From Marinobacter antarcticus (GTDB taxonomy: Bacteria; Pseudomonadota; Gammaproteobacteria; Pseudomonadales; Oleiphilaceae), in assembly GCF_011049865.1 (NCBI RefSeq), contig NZ_DRGY01000018.1, positions 1-44,655 of the forward strand: a stretch of 44,655 nucleotides of DNA, read 5' to 3'. This document shows positions 37,434 through 44,655 of this stretch, in pieces. The number at the start of each line of letters is the position of its first letter. Position 1 is the first letter of the stretch. The notes below the pieces were generated by a model. That model was given only the letters and a program-made list of their open reading frames with translations, did not search any database and was not told where the DNA came from. Made by a program: the position numbers and the translations under genes.

Positions 37434-37748
37434 TCATCGGCTCCAAAGAGGAACTGGCGACACGGTTTCAAAAAGATAATCCATGAAGGCACGTACTTTG
37501 AGGGCTCTGAGCCGACGCTCCGGGGTTAGCACATAGATCTCACGGCGACCGGGCATAACTTCGCTTCGCCATTCTTCCAGCAGGGCCACCAAAGTGCCCG
37601 CAGCCAACTCCCCGGCAATCAGCCAGGTGGGGAACAAGACCAGCCCCTGCTCGAGCAATGCTGCCCTGACCAAGCTTTCGGCATCGTTGCTTACGAGGCT
37701 GCCGTCGACGGCAACGCGTTCGAACGCGCGCAAGGCGTTAAGGTCCAT
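37434..37748 (-). pseudogene. LysR-type regulator remnant with internal deletion
   Basis: The 104-residue frame starts like a LysR protein (MDLNALRAFERVAVDGS), stops matching after about 17 residues, and then continues as the end of a LysR effector domain (LVSNDAESLVRAALLEQGLV, then FPTWLIAGELAAGTLVALLE and ERRLRALKVRAFMDYLFE). A full member has about 300 residues, so roughly 180-190 codons are missing. That includes most of the helix-turn-helix and the ligand pocket. The frame is kept across the junction, but the product cannot be a working regulator. It lies upstream of, and divergent from, the PRISE reductase that it may once have controlled. Confidence 0.82.
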
Positions 37749-37924
37749 TCCGTTACAGTCCTTTTGTTGCGTTTGGTGCAATAAAGATTTGCGATAATTC
37801 CGATTGTAGCAATGGTTGAATTCTACCAGACTGGCCGTCTTGATTTGGTGTGTGGTCGGAGCTTCCCGAGTTCTTTCCATATTCGACCCACGCTCTTCCC
37901 CTAATGTTTAAAAGGGCATCAAAC

Positions 37925-38983
37925 ATGCGTAAAGGTACAGCACTTGTAGTTGGCGCAACCGGCATTACCGGCGGCAATCTGGCGTCTTATCTGGTTGCCA
38001 GCGGATGGACTGTCTACGGTCTTTCACGGCGCCCCACCGAGCAGAGCGGGGTGATTCCGGTCGCCACCGATCTGTTGGACAAACCGGCGACCGGGCAGGC
38101 GCTGGCAGACCTGCCGATCACTCACGTCTTCTACTGTAGCTGGGCTCGTCGTGACAATGAGAAGGCAAACGTTGAAGCCAACAGCGCGATGATGCGTAAC
38201 CTGTTCAGCGCCCTCGATAGCGATAACCTGGAACATGCTTCGCTGGTGACCGGCACCAAGCAGTACCTGGGATCGTTCGAAGCCTACGGTAGCGGGCGCA
38301 TCGAAACCCCGTTCCGTGAGTCCGAGCCGCGCGTACCGGGTGAAAATTTCTATTACGCGCTCGAAGATGTGTTGCTGGAAGCTTCCAGTCGTCACGGATT
38401 TGCTTGGAATGTTCACCGCCCTCACACCGTGATCGGTTATGCGCTCGGCAACGTCATGAACATGGGCACAACAATCGCTGTCTACGCGTCGATCTGTAAG
38501 GCGACCGGTCAGCCGTTCGTGTTCCCGGGCTCGCAGTTCCAGTGGAATGCCCTGACCGACATGACCGATGCGCTTGTGCTGGCAAGGCAAATGGAGTGGG
38601 CAGCGACCACGCCGGGTGCAGCCAATCAGGCCTTCAATACGGTTAACGGTGACGTTTTCCGCTGGCGCCGCATGTGGCGCGAAATCGGCGAATACTTCGG
38701 CCTTGAGGTAGCGGACTGCCCCGAGACGCCACAGCCGCTGGATGATCAGATGATTGGCGCGGAGCCTGTCTGGCGCGAGATTGCCGGAAAGCATAGTCTG
38801 GTAGAACCGGACGTCGGCAAGCTTGCGTCCTGGTGGCACACTGACGGCGATCTGGGCCGCGATCAAGAGTGTGTCAACGACACGACCAAGTCCCGCGACT
38901 TTGGTTTCGACCATTTTCGGGAGACACGTGGCGCATTTTTCGATCTGTTTGATCGCCTGCGCGCTGAAAAGATTATCCCCTGA
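37925..38983 (+). CDS. PRISE-type SDR reductase (enone/iridoid synthase-like)
   Basis: A 352-residue extended short-chain dehydrogenase. The cofactor loop is GATGITGGNLASYL (about 9-22), followed by LSRRP, suggesting NADPH. The usual Tyr-x-x-x-Lys is absent. Instead it has VTGTKQYLGSFEAYG and NFYYALEDVLLE, which match the lysine and tyrosine of the PRISE subfamily (progesterone 5-beta-reductase/iridoid synthase-like, 1,4-enone reductases). The ATG at 37925 follows AAGGG. The C-terminal half (FVFPGSQFQWNALTDMTDAL) is family-typical. It stands next to a broken LysR gene and alone in its transcript. The natural enone substrate is unknown. Confidence 0.87.
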   Translation: MRKGTALVVGATGITGGNLASYLVASGWTVYGLSRRPTEQSGVIPVATDLLDKPATGQALADLPITHVFYCSWARRDNEKANVEANSAMMRNLFSALDSDNLEHASLVTGTKQYLGSFEAYGSGRIETPFRESEPRVPGENFYYALEDVLLEASSRHGFAWNVHRPHTVIGYALGNVMNMGTTIAVYASICKATGQPFVFPGSQFQWNALTDMTDALVLARQMEWAATTPGAANQAFNTVNGDVFRWRRMWREIGEYFGLEVADCPETPQPLDDQMIGAEPVWREIAGKHSLVEPDVGKLASWWHTDGDLGRDQECVNDTTKSRDFGFDHFRETRGAFFDLFDRLRAEKIIP

Positions 38984-39016
38984 AGCGGAAAGTTAAGGTC
39001 GATAAACGGGTCCGGG

Positions 39017-39940
39017 TCAGTCAAGGATGTCCTGGTACACCTTATTGGCGAGGTCGCGCTGGACATGAAGTCGTTCGGTAACGCCCCGTACCACTTCCAT
39101 GCGTGCCACCGCTCCGGCCTGAATATCTTTCATTGCCTGCAACGCTTCGCCTGACTGGCCCAGGCACTGGTTGCACGACTCCCGGATTCTGTCCATGCCG
39201 TTACCGGCCTCGATCGAGGTTGTATTGAGACTGTTAGCGATGGCGCGAATACTCTCGCTGGATTCGTTGGCACGCACCGCCAGATTGCGCACTTCATCGG
39301 CGACTACAGCAAAACCACGACCGTGTTCCCCTGCGCGGGCGGCCTCAATGGAGGCATTCAAAGCCAACAGGTTGGTCTGTTTGGCAATGTCCTGAATATT
39401 GCCCACGATGCTGCCAATTTCCTTGGACTGCTTGCCCAGTTGGGTGAAGACGTCATCAATGCGGCTCATGAAATCGACCAGTTCCCGGATAGACGCCTCG
39501 GATTCAGAAATGCAGTTGGCGCTTTGGGCTACCTTGGCTCCGGACGCTTTAGCAAGTTTGCCGGCCTCGTCCATTTCCGCAAGTATGACATCCACGTTGC
39601 TGCGCAAATCATCCAGGTGACTGGTCAGCATGGGGTCTGGTGATTTCTGAGTCGGGGGCGGAGCTTGTATCTCTGGCTCCTGCACCGGCTCGGGTATCGA
39701 TTCCGGCGCGGGCGCTTGTTCCCGGATTGTAATCGTCACTGGCTTCAATTTGGCGCAGAGTATCAGCGCGGTGGCGGCCAGGCCGAGAGTCAGGGCGGCG
39801 AGACCGGTCTGGGCCGACGTGTCAGCCATCAATAGCAGGAAGGCTGAGCTGGCAATCGCCGGAACCAGTGCGCCGTATACCAGCATCTTGGAAGGGCTGG
39901 GGTGAGAAATTTCCTGTTCGAGGGTGATGGTATTGGTCAT
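39017..39940 (-). CDS. Small MCP-like signalling protein without sensor domain
   Basis: A 307-residue protein. Two membrane helices near the N-terminus (about 18-34 and 38-58) are separated only by a short loop, so there is no periplasmic ligand domain and no HAMP. A proline-rich linker follows ([20 protein letters not shown]), then a short MCP signalling region with the conserved tip [20 protein letters not shown]. Methylation helices are shorter than in full receptors. The ATG at 39940 has GGAA about nine bases upstream; TTG at 39961 is the alternative. It may sense energy or membrane state, or feed a non-flagellar chemosensory array. It converges on the PRISE gene. Confidence 0.86.
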   Translation of the reverse strand: MTNTITLEQEISHPSPSKMLVYGALVPAIASSAFLLLMADTSAQTGLAALTLGLAATALILCAKLKPVTITIREQAPAPESIPEPVQEPEIQAPPPTQKSPDPMLTSHLDDLRSNVDVILAEMDEAGKLAKASGAKVAQSANCISESEASIRELVDFMSRIDDVFTQLGKQSKEIGSIVGNIQDIAKQTNLLALNASIEAARAGEHGRGFAVVADEVRNLAVRANESSESIRAIANSLNTTSIEAGNGMDRIRESCNQCLGQSGEALQAMKDIQAGAVARMEVVRGVTERLHVQRDLANKVYQDILD

Positions 39941-40055
39941 GGTTCTGTTTCCACTGGGCAAGAGTTCGCATCGCGGAGAAACGCTAAGGCTTTTCGTGCA
40001 GCGAGCCTATCCGCGCAGTGCAGAGCTTTGTCCGTATTTTGAAAAGTGAGGTAGA

Positions 40056-40086
40056 AAGCCAGACCCCGAACAACAAGGTCTGGCTT
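40056..40086 (-). terminator. Terminator-like hairpin after pcaD
   Basis: A perfect ten-base-pair stem (AAGCCAGACC against GGTCTGGCTT) with an 11-base loop starts 12 bases after the pcaD stop codon. The T-tract on the minus strand is poor (TTTCTACC), so termination efficiency is uncertain. Confidence 0.68.
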
Positions 40087-40098
40087 CAGGGCTGGCGG

Positions 40099-40887
40099 TC
40101 AGGCCAGGTTATCAAGCAGGATCTGGTTAAGTTTTGCCGGGCATTCCACGGAGGGCACGTGAGCAACCCGATCCAGGATCAGCGGTGCCTCGGCGCCGCT
40201 GAACCGGGCCAGGGCTTGCAGTGTTTGTGGCGGTGTCGCGACATCGTCGGCCCCGCCCACCAGCACCAAGGGTGTACGACGGTTTTGGAGCTTTTCCCGG
40301 AAGTCGCATTCGCCCAGCATCTCGCACAGCAACGCATAGCTGCGATTATCAACGCGCCCCAGAACGACGCGCCAGCCCTCTACCAGCGCGGGCTGCTGAT
40401 CACAGGCGGCCGGGCCAAACCAGCGTGGCACGATGTCCGCTGCCATGGCATCAAGACCGAGTTCCATGACGCTCGCTGAGCGGCTGTTCCAGGCCTCAGG
40501 CGTGCCAATGACGGCGCCGGTGTTGGTGAGGGTGGTGGATAGCAACCGGTCCGAATGCTGGCTGAGGAGCTGTTGGCCAATCACGCCGCCAATAGAAGTG
40601 CCGATAAAGTGGAAGTTCTCAACGGCCGCAACGGCGGCGAGCGCGAGGGCTTCCTGCGCCAGCTCTTCTGGCGTGATTTGGCCAGACTCTTCCGGCCAGG
40701 CGCTACTGGCACCGTGCCCCGGCAAGTCCCAGGTCAGTACCCGGAAATTACCCAGCAACGTTGGCAACATATCGTCCCATACGCCCTGGGTCATACCCAG
40801 AGGGTGTGCCATGAGCAATAGTGGTTTCGCGCTGTCACCCAGCAAGCGATAACAAAGGGTGCGGCCGTTGTGTTTAAGAAATGCCAT
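40099..40887 (-). CDS. pcaD: 3-oxoadipate enol-lactonase (alpha/beta hydrolase)
   Basis: A 262-residue alpha/beta hydrolase (PcaD members are about 260). It is predicted to hydrolyse 3-oxoadipate enol-lactone to 3-oxoadipate. The nucleophile elbow is GTSIGG (Ser about 97), the oxyanion region MAHPLGMTQGVW, the acid GGADDVATPP and the base histidine AHVPSVECP. It is the last gene of the pcaIJFD cluster, 24 bases after pcaF. Context strongly supports the assignment over a generic esterase. Confidence 0.9.
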   Translation of the reverse strand: MAFLKHNGRTLCYRLLGDSAKPLLLMAHPLGMTQGVWDDMLPTLLGNFRVLTWDLPGHGASSAWPEESGQITPEELAQEALALAAVAAVENFHFIGTSIGGVIGQQLLSQHSDRLLSTTLTNTGAVIGTPEAWNSRSASVMELGLDAMAADIVPRWFGPAACDQQPALVEGWRVVLGRVDNRSYALLCEMLGECDFREKLQNRRTPLVLVGGADDVATPPQTLQALARFSGAEAPLILDRVAHVPSVECPAKLNQILLDNLA

Positions 40888-40911
40888 GAGCTCTCCCTAC
40901 TTCAGTCTGTT

Positions 40912-42114
40912 TCAGACACGTTCGATGAGTGTAGCAATACCCTGGCCGACGCCTACACACATAGTGCATATGGCGTAACGGCCGTTGGTGCGTTGGAGCT
41001 GGTGGGCCGCTGTCATTAACAACCGGGCGCCGGACATGCCCAGAGGGTGTCCGAGGGCAATGGCACCACCGTTCGGATTCACCCGTGGATCGTCATCGGC
41101 GACGCCCAGTTCACGCAGCACCGCGAGCCCTTGGGCGGCGAAGGCTTCGTTCAGTTCGATCACATCTATGTCATCGATTCTGAGCCCTTGCTTTTTCAGC
41201 AGTTTGCGAACGGCGGGCACCGGGCCAATGCCCATCACGCGCGGTTCCACTCCGGCCGTGGCCATGCCCAGAATGCGGGCCATGGGTTTGAGGCCATGGG
41301 CTTTAACCGCTTGTTCACTGGCGACCAGCATGGCGGCGGCGCCGTCGTTTACCCCGGAAGCATTGCCCGCGGTGACGCTGCCGCCGTCACGAAACGGCGC
41401 GGGTAGGGCGGCCAGTTTCTCCAGGGTGGTGCTGCGGGGGTGTTCGTCCGTATCGAATATCAGCGGTTCTTGCTTGCGACGGGGAATCGAAATTGCCACG
41501 ATCTCATCGGCCAAAACGCCGGCTTGTTGTGCCCGGGCGGCCTTTTGCTGTGAGCACACCGCAAACTGATCCTGATCTTCCCGCGATACCTTGAACTGTT
41601 CGGCGACGTTCTCGGCCGTTTCGGGCATAGCCTCGACGCCATACTGCTTTTTCATCAACGGATTGACGAAACGCCAGCCAATGGTGGTGTCTTCAACGGT
41701 CTGTTTGCGGGAAAACGCGCTGTCGGCTTTGCCCATGACGTAGGGCGCGCGGGACATGGATTCCACACCTCCGGCCAGCACCAGGTCCATCTCGCCTGCG
41801 CGAATGGCGCGAAACGCCGTGCCCACTGCATCCATACCCGAGCCGCACAAACGGTTAAGTGTGGTGCCGGGCACCGAGGTGGGCAAGCCGGCAAGCAACG
41901 CCGACATGCGGGCCACGTTCCGATTGTCTTCGCCGGCCTGATTGGCACAGCCCATCATGACTTCCTCGATAGCAGCAGGATCCAATTCCGGAGCCTGTTC
42001 CAGTACGGCCTTGAAGATATGGGTGGCCAGGTCGTCAGGGCGAACGCTGGACAGAGCGCCGCCGAAGCGGCCAATGGCCGACCGGCGGGGATGGCATAAA
42101 TAGACGTCAGTCAC
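40912..42114 (-). CDS. pcaF: 3-oxoadipyl-CoA thiolase
   Basis: A 400-residue thiolase that cleaves 3-oxoadipyl-CoA to succinyl-CoA and acetyl-CoA. The nucleophilic cysteine is in LNRLCGSGMDAV (about residue 90). Near the end are the other catalytic motifs, GHPLGMSGARL and CTMCVGVGQG. A GTG at 42114 is preferred because GAGG lies six bases before it and the protein then begins VTDVYLCHPRRSAIGRFGG like its family. An ATG at 42126 would add four residues and has no ribosome-binding site. Either start overlaps the end of pcaJ, giving coupled translation. Confidence 0.93.
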   Translation of the reverse strand: MTDVYLCHPRRSAIGRFGGALSSVRPDDLATHIFKAVLEQAPELDPAAIEEVMMGCANQAGEDNRNVARMSALLAGLPTSVPGTTLNRLCGSGMDAVGTAFRAIRAGEMDLVLAGGVESMSRAPYVMGKADSAFSRKQTVEDTTIGWRFVNPLMKKQYGVEAMPETAENVAEQFKVSREDQDQFAVCSQQKAARAQQAGVLADEIVAISIPRRKQEPLIFDTDEHPRSTTLEKLAALPAPFRDGGSVTAGNASGVNDGAAAMLVASEQAVKAHGLKPMARILGMATAGVEPRVMGIGPVPAVRKLLKKQGLRIDDIDVIELNEAFAAQGLAVLRELGVADDDPRVNPNGGAIALGHPLGMSGARLLMTAAHQLQRTNGRYAICTMCVGVGQGIATLIERV

Positions 42115-42916
42115 GGTGAGCCTCATTGTTGGCTGGCATGGTGGGCCCTGAATGGTGTGAATGGGTACGAGCTTTCAGGTCACGCAGTACCTCCAGTTCC
42201 CGGGCGCCGGGTTCCGGCGTTGTTGCCAGATCTTCCGCAAAACGAATGTCCCAGCCGGTGGCCGCAATTACGTCTTCCCGGGTCACGTTTGGGTGCAGGG
42301 AGCGGACCACCAGTTCTTTGGTCTCTGGATCCGGTTTCAGAATGCACAGGTCGGTGATCACCACGGTTGGGCCATTGCCAATGTTCGGTACGTTGTCGCG
42401 GGCCTTGCCGTCCCGGCCGAAGCCGACGGTGGTCACAAAATCTACATCTTTCACGAAGGTGCGTTTGGAATGCTTAACGGTAATGAATACTTCCTTCGCA
42501 CTGGTGGCAATCTCCGGCGCGCCACCACCGCCCGGCAAGCGGACTTTGGGTTCGCGGTAGTCACCAATCAGGGTGGTGTTCAGGTTGGCGTACCGGTCAA
42601 TCTGAGCGGTACCCAGGAAGCCCACGCTAACGTGCCCACCTTGCAGCCAATAACGGAACATCTCCGGCACAGAAACGGTGGTCAGGGCAGACTCGCACAG
42701 CTCGCCGTCACCGATGGACAAAGGTAGAACGTCTGGCTTGGTCTGCAAGGTACCGGACTCGTAAATCAGGGTCACGTCCGGTGCATGGGTCAGGCGTGCC
42801 AGGTTGGCGGCCTCGCTGGGCAAACCGATACCTACAAAGCAGGTCATGCCGTTGGTCAGCGCGCGCGCGGCAGTGACGCTCATCATTTCCGAGGAGGTAT
42901 ATTCAAGGCTCATCAC
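42107..42916 (-). CDS. pcaJ: 3-oxoadipate CoA-transferase subunit B
   Basis: A 269-residue beta subunit. The glutamate that forms the covalent CoA intermediate is expected in LIYESGTLQTKPD (about residue 53). GGGGAPEIATSAKEVFITVK and the C-terminal NVTREDVIAATGWDIRF are family features. It overlaps pcaI by four bases. The two subunits transfer CoA from succinyl-CoA to 3-oxoadipate. Closely related glutaconate-type CoA transferases look alike, but pcaF and pcaD adjacent to it settle the pathway. Confidence 0.92.
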   Translation of the reverse strand: MMSLEYTSSEMMSVTAARALTNGMTCFVGIGLPSEAANLARLTHAPDVTLIYESGTLQTKPDVLPLSIGDGELCESALTTVSVPEMFRYWLQGGHVSVGFLGTAQIDRYANLNTTLIGDYREPKVRLPGGGGAPEIATSAKEVFITVKHSKRTFVKDVDFVTTVGFGRDGKARDNVPNIGNGPTVVITDLCILKPDPETKELVVRSLHPNVTREDVIAATGWDIRFAEDLATTPEPGARELEVLRDLKARTHSHHSGPTMPANNEAHRD

Positions 42917-43728
42917 GCAGCTCCTTTTTCAAATACGTTGTTTTTCAGCCAGGCCTGGAAGGTTTCGCGGTCACGGGCGATGCCATCCCATTCTTTGTAG
43001 AAAGCGTTGTCGCGGTCGTAGTAGCCCAGCGCGTAGGAAGGGCTGGCGCCTTTCGGAGCTTCGGCGATGGCCGTAATCGCCCAGGACGGCAGTACGCAGG
43101 CATTCACCGAGGCGCCCAGGTCATCAACGATTTCTTCAACGGTAACGATGCTGCGCTTGGCCGCCAGCACCACTTCTTTCTGGATGCCGATGATGCCCTC
43201 TACCAGAACATTGCCATTGCGATCGGCCCGTTGGGCGTGAATTACGGCGACATCGGGGCGAATGGAAGGCACGGCAGCCAGGCGCTCACCGGTGAACGGG
43301 CATTCGATGAATTTTATCTGGTCATTTACTTTTGGCAGGTCGCTACCCACGTAGCCGCGCAACACGGCGAGTGGCAGGCCGGCGGCACCGGCTTCATAAG
43401 CGCTGGCCATGGCGGCGTGGCTGTGTTCGAGGATTTCCAGCTTGTTCGGCCAGCCGTTCTCAACGGCATCCCGCAGGCGATGCAGTGACCCCACGCCGGG
43501 ATTACCGCCCCACGAGAAGATCAGCTTTTTGGCACAGCCAGCACCGATCATCTGATCGTAAACCAGGTCCGGAGTCATGCGTATCAGCGTCAGATCTCGT
43601 TTTTCCTGACGGATAATTTCATGGCCAGCGGCGAAGGGAATCAGGTGAGTGAAGCCTTCCATACAGACGGTGTCGCCATCATTAATGTGGCGGCTCACGG
43701 CCTCCTTGAGGGAGAGAAATTCAGCCAT
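42913..43728 (-). CDS. pcaI: 3-oxoadipate CoA-transferase subunit A
   Basis: A 272-codon alpha subunit (ATG at 43728, with GGAG eight bases before it; the GTG one codon upstream is unlikely). It contains GDTVCMEGFTHLIPFAAGHE at the N-terminal nucleotide loop, LIFSWGGNPGVGSLHRLRDA and CPFTGERLAAVPSIRPDVAV. It is the first gene of the pcaIJFD operon and is transcribed from a promoter region carrying two 15-base boxes. The cytosolic heterodimer with PcaJ catalyses the penultimate step of the beta-ketoadipate pathway. Confidence 0.92.
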   Translation of the reverse strand: MAEFLSLKEAVSRHINDGDTVCMEGFTHLIPFAAGHEIIRQEKRDLTLIRMTPDLVYDQMIGAGCAKKLIFSWGGNPGVGSLHRLRDAVENGWPNKLEILEHSHAAMASAYEAGAAGLPLAVLRGYVGSDLPKVNDQIKFIECPFTGERLAAVPSIRPDVAVIHAQRADRNGNVLVEGIIGIQKEVVLAAKRSIVTVEEIVDDLGASVNACVLPSWAITAIAEAPKGASPSYALGYYDRDNAFYKEWDGIARDRETFQAWLKNNVFEKGAA

Positions 43729-43749
43729 CACAGAGTCTCCATTGCAGTG

Positions 43750-43777
43750 ATTGTAAAAGTTCGATATGCGAACATAA
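43750..43777 (-). promoter_or_regulatory. Putative sigma70 promoter of pcaIJFD
   Basis: On the minus strand, TTATGT (43772-43777) and TACAAT (43750-43755) are separated by 16 bases, about 20 bases upstream of the start codon. One PcaR-like box lies between them, so binding there would act directly on RNA polymerase. Confidence 0.5.
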
Positions 43778-43792
43778 GTTTAATATGCGAAC
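43759..43792. promoter_or_regulatory. Two tandem PcaR-like boxes between pcaI and pcaR
   Basis: GTTCGATATGCGAAC at 43759-43773 is a 15-base inverted repeat (GTTCG/CGAAC). GTTTAATATGCGAAC at 43778-43792 is a second copy with two mismatches, in the same orientation, 19 bases start to start. The first box is close to the PcaR box recalled from Pseudomonas putida (GTTCGATAATCGCAC). Confidence 0.75.
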
Positions 43793-43922
43793 ATAATGAC
43801 TCGAAGGTTTTGCCTTCGTCAAGCGCAAAATTTGATCAGTTTGTTTGAGGCACGGATGTTCGGAGGGCGAACTAACTGCTACCATCCGCCAACACAGGTT
43901 TGTGGGCAATTGAGGGAAAGGA

Positions 43923-44655
43923 ATGAGCGGCCAGGTTCTCAAACCCGGAGATCGGGACTATATTGGCGCGCTGGCGTCCGGGTTGGAGGTGTTGCAGGCG
44001 TTCGACGCCGAGCATCCCCGCATGACCCTGAGCGAGGTAGCCGCACGGACGGATATGGATCGGGCGAAGGCTCGGCGCTTTCTGCTCACTCTGCATGCGT
44101 TAGGGTTTGTGCGCCGAAGCGGCAGGCAGTTTGAGCTAACCCCCCGGGTGCTTCAGTTAGGGTACGCCTATCAGGCTTCAAATCAGTATCGTGCAGTTAT
44201 CCAGCAACATCTGGAAGATGTCACCGCCGAGCTGGGGGAATCGTCATCGCTGGCGGTGTTGGACGGCGATGACGTGGTATACGTGGTGCGTTCATCTGCG
44301 CGCCATCGGTTAATGGCTATTTCGCTGTCGGTGGGGACTCGGCTGCCGGCGGCCTATACGTCAATGGGGCGAGTATTGTTAGCCCAATTGCCTGACGCTG
44401 AGCTTGAGGCCTTTCTTGCCCGCGTAAAGCTCGAAGCATTCACGAGCGCTTCTGTGGTCCATTCCGATGTCCTGAAAAGCGAAATCTCAGCGGTTCGAGA
44501 GCAGGGCTACTGCATTGTCGATCAGGAACTGGATTCCGGGCTTCGCTCTGTCGCCGTGCCGGTTTTCGCGGGCGACGGTGAGTTGTTGGGCGCAATCAAC
44601 ATCAGCACCAACGCCGCGCGGGTAAACATGGAGACGCTGGTGGGAGTTTACTTGC
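43923..44655 (+). CDS. pcaR: IclR-family regulator of the beta-ketoadipate pathway (PcaR/PcaU/PobR type), 3' truncated by window
   Basis: The frame begins at ATG 43923 after GAGGGAAAGGA and is open to the window end (244 residues seen; the family has about 270-290). The winged helix is MTLSEVAARTDMDRAKARRF plus LLTLHALGFVRR, and the effector domain contains GESSSLAVLDGDDVVYVVRS, YTSMGRVLLA and QGYCIVDQELDSGLRSVAVP, which is the PcaR/PobR branch pattern. It is divergent from pcaIJFD. In Pseudomonas PcaR activates these genes with 3-oxoadipate as inducer, and the adjacent boxes fit that arrangement. The C-terminus lies outside the window. Confidence 0.92.
   Translation, partial: MSGQVLKPGDRDYIGALASGLEVLQAFDAEHPRMTLSEVAARTDMDRAKARRFLLTLHALGFVRRSGRQFELTPRVLQLGYAYQASNQYRAVIQQHLEDVTAELGESSSLAVLDGDDVVYVVRSSARHRLMAISLSVGTRLPAAYTSMGRVLLAQLPDAELEAFLARVKLEAFTSASVVHSDVLKSEISAVREQGYCIVDQELDSGLRSVAVPVFAGDGELLGAINISTNAARVNMETLVGVYL

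Noticed and set aside
37749..37880. N-terminal extension of the LysR remnant
   Set aside because: The LysR N-terminus begins at 37748 (MDLNALRAF); the 44 codons before it are open by chance.

Overview
The window looks like a chromosomal segment of a marine gammaproteobacterium, most likely Marinobacter or a close relative. This is inferred from gene content and codon style (GC-rich, roughly 55-60%), not from a marker gene. No rRNA, tRNA, CRISPR array, insertion sequence, integrase or phage gene was seen. Nearly all the DNA is coding, and no gene-free stretch exceeds about 300 bases (the longest is 7263-7559).

Layout. (1) 1-1574: a membrane protein of the DUF2955 type (cut by the window edge) and a HlyD adaptor, an export pair. 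(2) 1782-7262: a PAS-GAF-GGDEF diguanylate cyclase, convergent with a two-gene unit of NADP-glutamate dehydrogenase and an odd PEP/pyruvate-binding protein with a degenerate KaiC-like N-terminus. (3) 7560-16087: five translationally coupled genes (RND adaptor, RND pump, ABC ATPase, FtsX-like permease, AttH/CrtC-like lipoprotein), followed by a secreted PRC-barrel protein with a clear terminator. (4) 16999-19175: a secreted matrixin-like zinc protease, a DUF2931 lipoprotein with the remnant of a second copy, and an orphan PAAR protein. (5) 19283-21496: a PomAB/MotCD-type stator pair and a YkvA protein. (6) 21602-26865: a cryptochrome-DASH, then an electrophile-defence module (SDR, NemA, NemR, divergent FrmA) with palindromic operator candidates at both promoters. 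(7) 27011-30736: a chemoreceptor and a second, non-flagellar-looking stator-like pair (ExbB/MotA-like plus coiled-coil OmpA-like). (8) 30874-37748: AraC and IclR regulators with overlapping 3' ends, a five-gene Liv-type ABC importer, and a LysR gene reduced to its two ends. (9) 37925-44655: a PRISE-type reductase, a small sensorless MCP-like protein, and the lower beta-ketoadipate operon pcaIJFD with a divergent pcaR-like IclR gene cut by the window end.

How it works together. pcaIJFD would take 3-oxoadipate enol-lactone to succinyl-CoA and acetyl-CoA. Two 15-base boxes lie over its putative promoter next to the pcaR-like gene. The Liv-type importer may feed this pathway, but its substrate cannot be read from sequence. 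The NemR-like repressor keeps the cysteine and lysine that are its known redox switch in E. coli, and probably controls nemA, the SDR and perhaps frmA.

The least explained parts are the RND plus ABC plus AttH operon, the KaiC-like/PEP-binding hybrid protein next to gdhA, the second stator-like pair, and the PAAR/DUF2931 locus. The segment also carries at least six short tandem duplications of 9-18 bases and two genes reduced by internal deletion, which suggests frequent small slippage or deletion events.
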